From positions 1-64,000 of the forward strand of contig JAEYZI010000034.1 in assembly GCA_023428065.1 (NCBI GenBank): a stretch of 64,000 nt of DNA, read 5' to 3'. The position numbers were made by a program, and so were the translations under genes. Shown here piece after piece: positions 7,479-14,639 of the stretch; position 1 is the stretch's first letter; each line of letters starts with the position of its first letter. The notes beneath the pieces were generated by a model. The model ran no database searches, was not told the origin of the DNA, and worked only from the letters and a program-made list of their open reading frames with translations. Source of the DNA: Actinomycetes bacterium. Lineage in GTDB: Bacteria; Actinomycetota; Actinomycetes; Actinomycetales; Microbacteriaceae.

Positions 7479-7518
7479 CCGCCACCCCTCCACGTGACGT
7501 AGCGTGGAGGGGTGGCGG
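7479..7518. promoter_or_regulatory. Perfect 16-bp inverted repeat over the promoter and start codon of the DarT-like gene
   Basis: Arm 7479-7494 (CCGCCACCCCTCCACG) is the exact complement of arm 7503-7518, with an 8-nt centre. The palindrome contains a TAGCGT -10 box (7500-7505) and the GTG start (7512). It could be an operator, a start-occluding hairpin if transcription begins upstream, or a terminator for the M28 gene; the missing T tract argues against the last. Confidence 0.75.
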
Positions 7519-8273
7519 AGTGCATTCACGGTTTCGACGAGGGTCTCTGCGACGTCTGCTACCCCCGTACCCCTGCTCCCGCGGCGCGCACGGCGTCACC
7601 GCGGGCCTCGACTCGCCCGTCGAGCCCGCGCAGCGCGACCCGGACATCCGCGTCCGCCGTCGGGGCGCCCGCGACGCTGCGCCTCGCGGGGCGACGCGTG
7701 CACCACGTGACCCACGTGCGCACGCTCGAGTCGATCGCGCTCGACGGCGAGCTGCGCGCCGACGGGGTGCCGGATGTCGACGTGAGCTCGGCGACGACGC
7801 GCGAGCTGCGCGCCTCCGCGACGGTGCCGGACGGGCGCGGCGTGGCATCTTTCGTCGCGTTCTCGATCTCGCCCGACTCGACGCGCTGGCAGGAGCTGCG
7901 CGAGGGTGCGGAGGGCGCCCACTGGTCGGATGCCGCGCGTGCCGCGCGCCCCACCGACTTCGTGATCCTCGCCGTGCCCGTCGACACGCTCGGCGACGAC
8001 GTCGTCTTCGCCGACGGCGATGCGTCCGCCGTCGCGACGCGGTTCTCGGCCGGCGTCGAGGCGGCGACCCATGCGCTGCGCCGTCTGCACGCGACCGACC
8101 CGGACTTCCGCGACGCCGAGCTGCTCGTGCCCGGCCCCGTGCCGCTGTCCGCTGTCGCCGCGATCACGGTCGCGAACGAGCGCGTGCGGGATCGCGTGCG
8201 GGAGCTGTTCGCGGCGGCGGGCGTCGCCGCGCCGCGCATCGCGGTCTACCCGCCCGCGTTCGCGGTCGAGTAG
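7512..8273 (+). CDS. DarT-like (DUF4433) ADP-ribosyltransferase-family protein
   Basis: Related to DarT, which ADP-ribosylates thymidine in single-stranded DNA and is normally paired with the macrodomain antitoxin DarG. Features: an N-terminal zinc-ribbon-like CIHGFDEGLCDVC, an Ala/Ser/Pro/Arg-rich linker to about residue 60, the NAD-binding-type HHVTHVRTLESI near residue 66, a SFVAFSISPDSTRW strand near 115, and AELLVPGPVPL near 200, where DarT carries its catalytic glutamate. 253 aa. No darG or other macrodomain gene lies nearby, so it is an orphan by DarTG standards and may have another role or a mild activity. GTG 7512 is the only possible start, because an in-frame TAG lies at 7500. Confidence 0.75.
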   Translation: MAECIHGFDEGLCDVCYPRTPAPAARTASPRASTRPSSPRSATRTSASAVGAPATLRLAGRRVHHVTHVRTLESIALDGELRADGVPDVDVSSATTRELRASATVPDGRGVASFVAFSISPDSTRWQELREGAEGAHWSDAARAARPTDFVILAVPVDTLGDDVVFADGDASAVATRFSAGVEAATHALRRLHATDPDFRDAELLVPGPVPLSAVAAITVANERVRDRVRELFAAAGVAAPRIAVYPPAFAVE

Positions 8274-8283
8274 GCGTCGTCGG

Positions 8284-8706
8284 TCAGAACCGCTCGGGCT
8301 CCGGTCCGCGCCGGAAGCGGCGGCCGCTCACCGTCGTGGGGCGCACGCGAACCCAGCGGTACTTGAGCGTCGGCACCCACGGTGCGAGCGGCAGGCGCTC
8401 GGCGGCGTCGATCTCGGTGCCGTGCTCGAGCCGCTCGGCGACCCCCTTCACGACGACGCTGTAGGCCTCCGCCGCGTCCCAGCCGTCGATCTCGACGGCG
8501 ACCTCGGGGTTCACCGTGAGTTCGACGAGCTTCGTGCCGGGCGCGGTGCGGAACCACAGCGCGCCGTCGTGCACCGCGAAGTTGATGGGGAAGATGTCGA
8601 TCTCACCCGCCGCCGCGAGGGCGATGCGTCCCATGGGCGCGAGTTCGAGCAGTTCCCAGCACTCGCGATCGTCGAGCTTCTCCACCGGATCGACCTCGTC
8701 GGCCAT
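8284..8706 (-). CDS. PPOX-family (pyridoxamine 5'-phosphate oxidase-like) flavoprotein
   Basis: A 140-aa split-barrel protein expected to bind FMN or F420. It has the typical opening CWELLELAPMGRIALAAAG, the strand pair IDIFPINFAVHDGALWFRTAPGTKL that lines the flavin site, and a later VAVEIDG...AYSVVVKGVAE segment. The C-terminal tail is basic (RRFRRGP). ATG 8706 has a good AAGGAGG site 7 nt upstream, whereas the longer open frame to 9807 overlaps a transporter on the other strand and is not real. Substrate unknown. It is convergent with the DarT-like gene (10-nt gap). Confidence 0.8.
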   Translation of the reverse strand: MADEVDPVEKLDDRECWELLELAPMGRIALAAAGEIDIFPINFAVHDGALWFRTAPGTKLVELTVNPEVAVEIDGWDAAEAYSVVVKGVAERLEHGTEIDAAERLPLAPWVPTLKYRWVRVRPTTVSGRRFRRGPEPERF

Positions 8707-8802
8707 GGCATCCTCCTTCGTCGGTCTCTTCATCGTGCCCCCGGATGCCGCGGCGCGGTAGGGGCGTTCGGCCCCATCGCCGGCATCGGCTTGAATGAGG
8801 TC

Positions 8803-9675
8803 ATGATCGTGCTCGTCGGCCTCGCGAGCGCCATCGTCTACGGCGTCTCCGACTTCTTCGGCGGCCTCGGGTCGCGCCGCGTCGCCCCGCTGCTCGTGAG
8901 CCTCGTGAGCTTCGCGGCGGCGGCCGTGCCGATCGCCGTGCTCACCTTCGTCGTGGGGGCCGTGTGGTCGGCGGAGGCCGTCTGGCTCGGGATCGCCGCG
9001 GGGCTCGCAGGCGCCGTCGCGATCTGGACGTTCTACGCCGCGCTCGCGATCGGGCCGATGAGCGTCATCTCGCCGACGACGGCGGCGGTCGCGGCGGTCA
9101 TCCCCGCGGTCATGGGAATCGCTCGCGGCGAGCGCTTCTCGATACTCGGCTATGTGGCGCTCGCGGCGCTCGTGGTCGCCGCGGTGCTGCTCGGCATCAC
9201 GCGCGAGCAGCAGGGCGGGCGCGTGGGCGTGCGCGTCGTCGTGCTCGCTGTCGCCTCGGGCGTGGGCTTCGGCGGCTACAACGTCGTCATGGAGCTCACG
9301 CCGCCCGAGTCGGAGTACGCGCCGCTGCTCGTCGACCTCGTCGCGGGCGCCCTCCTGTTCGGGGCCGCGATCCTCGTGCTGCGTCTCGTGCGGGGCGACT
9401 CGTGGTGGGGCGGCACCGAGCCGCCGGCGGCGGCCGACCGCAGGCCGGGGCTCCTGTTCGCGCTCGCGGCGGGTCTGCTCATGGCGGTCGCGAACGCCCT
9501 GCTCGTGTGGGGGCTGCACCAGGGCGAGCTCGCCATCATGGGCGTCCTGGCATCCCTCTACCCGCTCGGCACCGTGCTCCTCGCGCTCACGGTGCTGCGC
9601 GAGCGCCTGACGGGTGTGCAGGTCGTGGGGGTCGCGGTCGCCCTCGTCGCCTCCGCCGTGCTCGCCTGGGGCTGA
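8803..9675 (+). CDS. DMT-superfamily (EamA-type) membrane transporter
   Basis: 290 aa with about ten hydrophobic segments arranged as two EamA repeats, beginning IVLVGLASAIVYGVSDFFGG and FALAAGLLMAVANALLVWG. The second repeat ends with the common LYPLGTVLLALTVLRERLTGVQVVGVAVALVA block. Members export or import amino acids, nucleosides and other metabolites; the substrate cannot be read from the sequence. ATG 8803 is chosen because the frame upstream is a shadow; TTGAAT lies 6 nt before it, a weak leaderless -10. Its stop is 25 nt before gltX. Confidence 0.88.
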   Translation: MIVLVGLASAIVYGVSDFFGGLGSRRVAPLLVSLVSFAAAAVPIAVLTFVVGAVWSAEAVWLGIAAGLAGAVAIWTFYAALAIGPMSVISPTTAAVAAVIPAVMGIARGERFSILGYVALAALVVAAVLLGITREQQGGRVGVRVVVLAVASGVGFGGYNVVMELTPPESEYAPLLVDLVAGALLFGAAILVLRLVRGDSWWGGTEPPAAADRRPGLLFALAAGLLMAVANALLVWGLHQGELAIMGVLASLYPLGTVLLALTVLRERLTGVQVVGVAVALVASAVLAWG

Positions 9676-9686
9676 GCGCGCCCCGG

Positions 9687-9692
9687 TAGGAT
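9687..9692 (+). promoter_or_regulatory. Leaderless-type -10 box of gltX
   Basis: TAGGAT lies 8 nt before ATG 9701; no ribosome-binding site is visible between them. Confidence 0.6.
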
Positions 9693-9700
9693 CGGACACG

Positions 9701-11206
9701 ATGTCGCTCCCGTTCTCCACGGCGACCGGCGCGGATGTGCGCGTGCGGTTCTGCCCCTCGCCCACCGGCACCCCCCACGTCGGGATGGTGCGCACCGCCC
9801 TCTTCAACTGGGCCTACGCCCGCCACACGGGCGGCAAGCTCGTGTTCCGCATCGAGGACACGGATGCCGCGCGCGACTCGGAGGAGAGCTACCTGCAGCT
9901 CATCGACGCGCTCACCTGGCTCGGCATCGACTGGGACGAGGGTGTCGAGAAGGGCGGACCGCACGGCCCGTACCGCCAGTCGCAGCGCACCGACATCTAC
10001 CTCGAGCTCATCGAGCGCCTGAAGGCCTCCGGCCACCTCTACGAGTCGTTCGTGACGCCCGAGGAGATGGAGGCGCGCAACGTCGCGAACGGCCGCGATC
10101 CGCGCCAGGGCTACGACAACTTCGAGCGCGAGCTGACCGAGGAGGAGCGCGCCGCCTTCCGCGCGGAGGGCCGGAAGCCGAGCCTGCGCCTCCGGGTGCC
10201 CGATGCCGATCTCACCTTCCACGACCTCATCCGTGGGGAGATCACCTTCCCCGCCGGCAGCTTCACCGACTTCGTCGTCGTGCGGCCGAACGGCGCCCCG
10301 CTCTACACCTTCGTGAACCCCGTCGACGACGCGCTCATGGGCATCACGCACGTGTTCCGGGGCGAGGACATCCTCTCGTCGACGCCGCGCCAGATCGCGC
10401 TGTACCTCGCGCTCATCGAGGCGGGCGTCACCGATTTCATCCCGCAGTTCGCCCACATGCCGCTCGTGTACGGCGAGGGGGCGAAGAAGCTCAGCAAGCG
10501 CGACCCCGAGTCGAACCTCTTCCACCACCGCGAACGCGGCTTCATCCCGGAGGGGCTGCTCAACTACCTCGCGCTGCTCGGCTGGTCGATCGCGCCGGAC
10601 CGCGACGTGTTCACCCAGGACGAGTTCGTGGCGGCGTTCGACATCCGCGATGTCAACCCGAACCCGGCGCGCTTCGACCAGAAGAAGGCCGACGCGATCA
10701 ACGGCGACCACATCCGCATGCTCGAGGCCGCCGACTTCGAGGAGCGCATCGTGCCCTACCTCGAGGGGTACCTCGCCGATCCGCCGACCGAGGCGGAGCG
10801 CGCGATCCTGCGCGAGGCCGCGCCCCTCATCCAGGAGCGCGTGACGGTGCTCGGGGAGGCCCGCGGCATGCTCGCCTTCCTCTTCACCGACGACGACGCG
10901 CTCGAGTACGAGGCGGATGCCCTGCCGAAGGACGTCGACGAGGCGCGCCTCGTGCTCGACGCGGCGGAGGCGGCGCTCGAGCCGCTCACCGAGTTCGGGC
11001 GCGTGGAGATCGAGGAGGCGCTGCGTGCGGCGCTGCTGACGCCCGCGGAGGAGGGGGGCCCGGGTCTCAAGCCCCGCACGGCGTTCGGCCCGCTCCGCAC
11101 CGCGATCTCGGGGCGTCGGGTGAGCCCGCCGCTCTTCGAGTCGATGGAGATCCTCGGCAAGGAGTCGACCCTCGCGCGGCTCGAGAGGCTCCGTCGGGCG
11201 CTGTGA
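9701..11206 (+). CDS. gltX: Glutamyl-tRNA synthetase
   Basis: Charges tRNA-Glu with glutamate for translation. 501 aa, usual for bacterial GluRS. The class I signatures are visible: SPTGTPHVG (the HIGH motif) near residue 20 with RTALFNWAYAR after it, and GAKKLSKRD (the KMSKS motif) near residue 262. The C-terminal anticodon-binding helical domain ends LARLERLRRAL. The tRNA-Glu(CTC) gene is in the same window at 44047. The stop overlaps the start of the flavin oxidoreductase gene by 4 nt, so the pair is translationally coupled. Confidence 0.97.
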   Translation: MSLPFSTATGADVRVRFCPSPTGTPHVGMVRTALFNWAYARHTGGKLVFRIEDTDAARDSEESYLQLIDALTWLGIDWDEGVEKGGPHGPYRQSQRTDIYLELIERLKASGHLYESFVTPEEMEARNVANGRDPRQGYDNFERELTEEERAAFRAEGRKPSLRLRVPDADLTFHDLIRGEITFPAGSFTDFVVVRPNGAPLYTFVNPVDDALMGITHVFRGEDILSSTPRQIALYLALIEAGVTDFIPQFAHMPLVYGEGAKKLSKRDPESNLFHHRERGFIPEGLLNYLALLGWSIAPDRDVFTQDEFVAAFDIRDVNPNPARFDQKKADAINGDHIRMLEAADFEERIVPYLEGYLADPPTEAERAILREAAPLIQERVTVLGEARGMLAFLFTDDDALEYEADALPKDVDEARLVLDAAEAALEPLTEFGRVEIEEALRAALLTPAEEGGPGLKPRTAFGPLRTAISGRRVSPPLFESMEILGKESTLARLERLRRAL

Positions 11207-12141
11207 ACGCGTCGGGCCCGCCGGATCGCGTCGACGTCGTGGTCGTCGGCGCCGGTCCGGCCGGGCTCGCGGCCGCCCTCGGCATCGCACGCGGGCGTCG
11301 CTCGGTCGTCGTGCTCGACGCGGCGCGGCCACGCAATGCGGCGACGCTTTCGGCGCACGGCTTCGTGAGCCGTGACGGGATCTCGCCCCTCGAGCTGCGC
11401 AGGCTCGGTGCGCGGGAGCTCGCCGGCTACGGGGTCGACGTCGTGCGCACCCGCGTCACGGCGGTCTCTCCCCTCGAGCGCTCCGAGGGGGTGCGGCGGT
11501 TCGAGGTGCAGGCGGAGGTGCGCGGCGCTCAGCTCGAGAGCGAGCTCGTGGCCGACGCCGTCGTCCTCGCGACGGGGCTCGTGGAGGAGCTACCCGCGCT
11601 TCCGACCCTGCGGGCGTTCTACGGCACCTCCCTCCACAGCTGCATCGAGTGCGACGGGTGGGAGAAGCGCGACGCGCCGCTCGCGCTCATCGGCGAGAGC
11701 GACGACCTCGCCGAGCGCGCCCGCTACCTCGCCAACTGGAGCGACGACATCGTCGTGTTCACGAACGGCCGGGGGTTCGTCTCGGATGCCGACGAGCGCG
11801 AGCTCGCGACGCGCGGCATCCGCGTGGAGCGGCGTGTCATCGCCGACATCGCCGGAACGGGCCGGGAGGGCATGACGGGCGTCGTGCTCGACGACGGCGA
11901 GGTCGTGCCGCGCACGGCGGGCTTCGTGCGTCCCGGCTGGATGCCCGCGCTCGGATTCGCCGAGCCGCTCGCGCTCGCGACGACGTCCGAAGGATGGGTC
12001 GCGACGGATGCCGAGGGGCGCACGAGCGTGCCGGGCGTCTACGCGGCGGGCGACGTCGCCCTCGGCCCGCAGCAGCTGCTCGTCGCGGCGGGCGACGGGG
12101 CGCGCGTCGCGGGCACCGTCATCCGCGACACCCTGCGCTGA
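11203..12141 (+). CDS. Thioredoxin-reductase-like FAD-dependent oxidoreductase
   Basis: 312 aa with the layout of the low-molecular-weight thioredoxin reductase family: FAD-binding VVVGAGPAGLAAALGIARG at the N-terminus, a redox-active pair in HSCIECDGW near residue 147, and the second FAD motif VYAAGDVALGPQQLLVAAGDGA near 282. The NADPH site is degenerate (LALIGESDDLAER instead of a GGGDSA-type loop), so it may be a thiol oxidase of the GliT/HlmI kind rather than a true reductase. GTG 11203 overlaps the gltX stop. No thioredoxin gene is adjacent. Confidence 0.85.
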   Translation: MNASGPPDRVDVVVVGAGPAGLAAALGIARGRRSVVVLDAARPRNAATLSAHGFVSRDGISPLELRRLGARELAGYGVDVVRTRVTAVSPLERSEGVRRFEVQAEVRGAQLESELVADAVVLATGLVEELPALPTLRAFYGTSLHSCIECDGWEKRDAPLALIGESDDLAERARYLANWSDDIVVFTNGRGFVSDADERELATRGIRVERRVIADIAGTGREGMTGVVLDDGEVVPRTAGFVRPGWMPALGFAEPLALATTSEGWVATDAEGRTSVPGVYAAGDVALGPQQLLVAAGDGARVAGTVIRDTLR

Positions 12142-12174
12142 GGGGCGGCCGCCGGTTCGAAGCGCCCGCGCCCG

Positions 12175-12180
12175 TAGGGT
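12175..12180 (+). promoter_or_regulatory. Possible -10 box for tRNA-Gln
   Basis: TAGGGT lies 58 nt upstream of the mature tRNA 5' end, in the 97-nt gap after the oxidoreductase gene. TAGTCG at 12190 is a weaker alternative. Confidence 0.35.
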
Positions 12181-12238
12181 AAAGTGTCTAGTCGGTCCGG
12201 GTTCGCCCGGCCCGCACCGCCCGGCCCGGCCGGAACGG

Positions 12239-12310
12239 TGGGGTATGGTGTAATTGGCAACACGGCTGATTCTGGTTCAGTTGTTCTTGGTTCGAGTCCA
12301 GGTACCCCAG
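12239..12310 (+). tRNA. tRNA-Gln (anticodon CTG)
   Basis: Acceptor strand TGGGGTA (12239-12245) pairs with TACCCCA (12303-12309), followed by discriminator G. The D arm is GTGT/ACAC, the anticodon stem GCTGA/TCAGT holds loop TTCTGGT with anticodon CTG (reads CAG), and the T arm contains GGTTCGAGTCC. No CCA is encoded. A stable hairpin follows directly. The gene to its right (Fic) opens an accessory-looking stretch, so this could be an old integration point, but I see no duplicated tRNA end. Confidence 0.95.
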
Positions 12311-12319
12311 CTGTGAAAT

Positions 12320-12341
12320 CCCTCGCTTCGGCGGGGGTTTT
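12320..12341 (+). terminator. Intrinsic terminator after tRNA-Gln
   Basis: CCCTCGC (12320-12326) pairs with GCGGGGG (12331-12337, one G-U pair) around a TTCG tetraloop, followed by TTTT. It would also serve the convergent fic gene. Confidence 0.8.
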
Positions 12342-12353
12342 CCCGTCTTGGGC

Positions 12354-13547
12354 CTAGAGCATGGCGTCCCGGATGCGTGCGTCCAGGTCGTCCAGCTCCG
12401 CCATGAGGTCGCTCACGGCCCAGACACGATCACGCTTGCGCCCCGTGATCTCCGTGACGATCCCTGCCTCCTCGAGCTGCGTCATGGCGACGTAGACCTG
12501 CGTGTTCGACGTGTTCGAGACGGTCATCGCGTCGTCGAGCGACATCACCGGCTGTGAGAACAGGGCCCCCATGATCTTGGAGGCGGACGAGTCCGCTCGC
12601 ACGTCCAGGGCGTCTCGCCACTCGGCGGGCATCTGCTTGATTCTCTCGACCGAGACGCGACCCTCTTCGCCGCCGACCTTCGTGGCCAGCGCCATGAGCC
12701 CCACCAGAGGTGCAGCGAGGCCGGCGCGGTACGAGGTGAGCGCGGCGAAGTACTCGTCTCGGCGTGCGTTCAGCCCCGAAGCGATCGGGACGATGGTGTT
12801 GCGCATGACGCCGCGGCGACGCAGGATCGCGCCCACCAGGGCGCGCCCGATGCGGCCGTTGCCGTCTCCGAACGGGTGGATGGTCTCGAACTGCGCGTGC
12901 GCGATCGCGGCCTGCGCGAGCACGGGCACGTCGTCGCGGTTCGCGAACGTCATCAGGTCGGCGAGCAGTTCGTCGACGCGAGCGGGCACCGGCGGTATGT
13001 GCAGGGCGCCCCGCGGCGAGTGATCGCTGCCGCCGATCCAGTTCTGCTCGGTACCCACCTGGCCGGCATACGGCCCCTCGTCGGGATCGTCACGCATGAG
13101 CGTCTCGTGCGCGGTGAGCAGGTCAGCCAGCTCGATCGTGCCGCGCGAGCCAGCAGCCTCGATCATGATCGCGATCGCCTGGGAGCCAGCAACCATGCTG
13201 GTCGCGGAGCTGTTGCCCTTCGAGCCCGCGAACGCGCGCGCGAAGTCCTCGGTGCTCGCGATCACGCGCTCGATCTTCGAGGACGCCACGCTCTCCGCGC
13301 GCACCATGAACCGGGTTATCTCGGCGGGGGAGTCAGCGGCCGCAGCATCCATGCCGGCCACGGCGACAAGGGCTTCCTCGGCGGTGCGGATGAGGTCGCG
13401 GGGGAGTGTGTAGTCGAGATCGGCGATCAGTGGCGGAACGGATGCGTGGATCTGGAACAGCATCCGGTCGGCCTTCGTGCCCCTGCGTTGCTTCTGACTC
13501 CACGGGACGGTCTCGGCGCCGGTCGGGGCCCAATCAATGCTGTCCAT
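12354..13547 (-). CDS. Fic-family adenylyltransferase with C-terminal winged helix
   Basis: Fic enzymes transfer AMP from ATP to hydroxyl groups of target proteins. This 397-aa protein has an intact catalytic motif HPFGDGNGRIGR near residue 214, preceded by the beta-hairpin region with GGSDHSPRGALHIPP. Upstream of the core, SSKIER near residue 95 sits where the auto-inhibitory helix of class II Fic proteins carries SxxxEG or SxxxEN; Arg replaces the usual Gly/Asn. The last 90 residues form a winged-helix-like domain (SNTSNTQVYVAMTQLEEAGIV). ATG 13547 has a GGAGG site. No antitoxin gene is adjacent; inhibition would have to be in cis. Confidence 0.92.
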   Translation of the reverse strand: MDSIDWAPTGAETVPWSQKQRRGTKADRMLFQIHASVPPLIADLDYTLPRDLIRTAEEALVAVAGMDAAAADSPAEITRFMVRAESVASSKIERVIASTEDFARAFAGSKGNSSATSMVAGSQAIAIMIEAAGSRGTIELADLLTAHETLMRDDPDEGPYAGQVGTEQNWIGGSDHSPRGALHIPPVPARVDELLADLMTFANRDDVPVLAQAAIAHAQFETIHPFGDGNGRIGRALVGAILRRRGVMRNTIVPIASGLNARRDEYFAALTSYRAGLAAPLVGLMALATKVGGEEGRVSVERIKQMPAEWRDALDVRADSSASKIMGALFSQPVMSLDDAMTVSNTSNTQVYVAMTQLEEAGIVTEITGRKRDRVWAVSDLMAELDDLDARIRDAML

Positions 13548-13605
13548 AGTTGTCGCCTCCAGTGCAGCCGCGACGTGCTGAGCCTGAACAACCGTACCGC
13601 TAGTC

Positions 13606-13649
13606 AGGATAAGACGGAATAAACCTGAATAGTGTCGCCCCTATCCAGG
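13606..13649 (-). promoter_or_regulatory. fic promoter with nearby imperfect palindrome
   Basis: On the minus strand TATCCT (13611 to 13606) fits a -10 box about 60 nt before the fic start. Just upstream CCTGAATAG (13624-13632) faces CTATCCAGG (13641-13649), a 9-bp inverted repeat with one mismatch and an 8-nt spacer. This stretch is distinctly more AT-rich than its surroundings. Confidence 0.45.
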
Positions 13650-13684
13650 GTTGTCCGCTGGTGACCGGAGACTCGATCGAGACA

Positions 13685-14503
13685 TCAGCGGGCGTCGGCC
13701 TCCCGGAGCTTGATCAGCTCGGCCTCCTCGGGTGTTCCGGGCTCGGCCATGAAGACGGTCAGCACGTGCCCGCCCGAGCCGGGGATGACGAGGTTGCGGA
13801 AGCCGAGGAAGAATCCGGCGGATCCTGCGGGCATGTGCCAGGTGCGCCCGACGTCGTAGGGCCGGGCCTCGTAGCGCGACCACATCATCCGGAAGTCGCG
13901 GTCGCGGGCGAGAAGACCTTCGGTCAGCTCACGGAACCGCGGGTCGGCCGGATCTCCGTAGAACCTCAGCGCACCGACGATGTGTTCCGCGGTCGTCTCC
14001 CAGTCGGGCATGTCGCGCGCACCCTCGATGGTGAAGGCGAGTTCGACGCAGTTCGTCCCCGGCATCGCGTGCCCCGCCGTCAGCCGCTCGAAGAGCGGGT
14101 TCGCAAGGACGACATCGAAGTTGCGCGTCTGGACGACCGCCGGGACGTGTTCCCATTGCGCGAGCACACGCGCGAGCCACGAGGGCAGCTGGCCGGGTTC
14201 GACGAGCGCCGGTTCGGAGAAGCGCTGAAGCCCGGCGAGTCGCGCCAGATAGTCGGCCCCCGGCGCCTCGAGCTGGAGGGCGTCGGCCAGCCTCGCGAGA
14301 ACCTGGCGCGACGGCGCCGCGACGCCGCCTTGCTCGAGGCGGCGATAGTACGAGGAGCTGATTCCCGCGAGGCGCGCCACCTCCTCCGCACGCAGGCCGG
14401 GGACCCGTCGCTCGCCTCCCGCCACGACATGCTCATCGGGGCGCACCGTCGCGCGGCGCCCCTTGAGGTACGTCCCCAGGTGGTTGCCCACGACAACCAA
14501 CAT
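13685..14503 (-). CDS. XRE-type HTH regulator with MmyB-like ligand-binding domain
   Basis: 272 aa. Residues about 8-75 form a helix-turn-helix (GLRAEEVARLAGISSSYYRRLEQGG), followed by a PAS-like MmyB domain with the usual WxHVPAVVQTRNFDVVLANPL segment, a DPADPRFRELTEGLLARDRDFRMMWSRYE block, and FRNLVIPGSGGHVLTVFMAEPGTPEEAEL at the end. Such proteins regulate an adjacent divergent gene, often an oxidoreductase; here the divergent gene is a paralogous regulator. The start ATG 14503 is the first methionine in a frame with a sensible N-terminus; upstream codons are shadow. Ligand unknown. Confidence 0.85.
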   Translation of the reverse strand: MLVVVGNHLGTYLKGRRATVRPDEHVVAGGERRVPGLRAEEVARLAGISSSYYRRLEQGGVAAPSRQVLARLADALQLEAPGADYLARLAGLQRFSEPALVEPGQLPSWLARVLAQWEHVPAVVQTRNFDVVLANPLFERLTAGHAMPGTNCVELAFTIEGARDMPDWETTAEHIVGALRFYGDPADPRFRELTEGLLARDRDFRMMWSRYEARPYDVGRTWHMPAGSAGFFLGFRNLVIPGSGGHVLTVFMAEPGTPEEAELIKLREADAR

Positions 14504-14639
14504 GGCAGAACCGGCGTTCCTGTGGCTAGTTCCGAGGAGGTCATGGGGCAAGGGTGAAATGACCTGATTGTCGGGAGGGGGTGTCGAGAGGGCGCGGGAG
14601 GCTCTACCGTGGCGCTGTGCCCGTGACCGCCCCCCGCCC

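Noticed and set aside
7512..8706. A DarTG toxin-antitoxin pair formed by the DarT-like gene and its neighbour.
   Set aside because: The neighbour is on the opposite strand and is a PPOX-family flavoprotein, not a macrodomain antitoxin.
8284..9807. A 507-codon minus-strand frame that would extend the PPOX protein at its N-terminus.
   Set aside because: ATG 8706 has a good ribosome site and gives a normal PPOX length; the rest lies opposite the DMT transporter and is Arg/Asp/His-rich shadow sequence.
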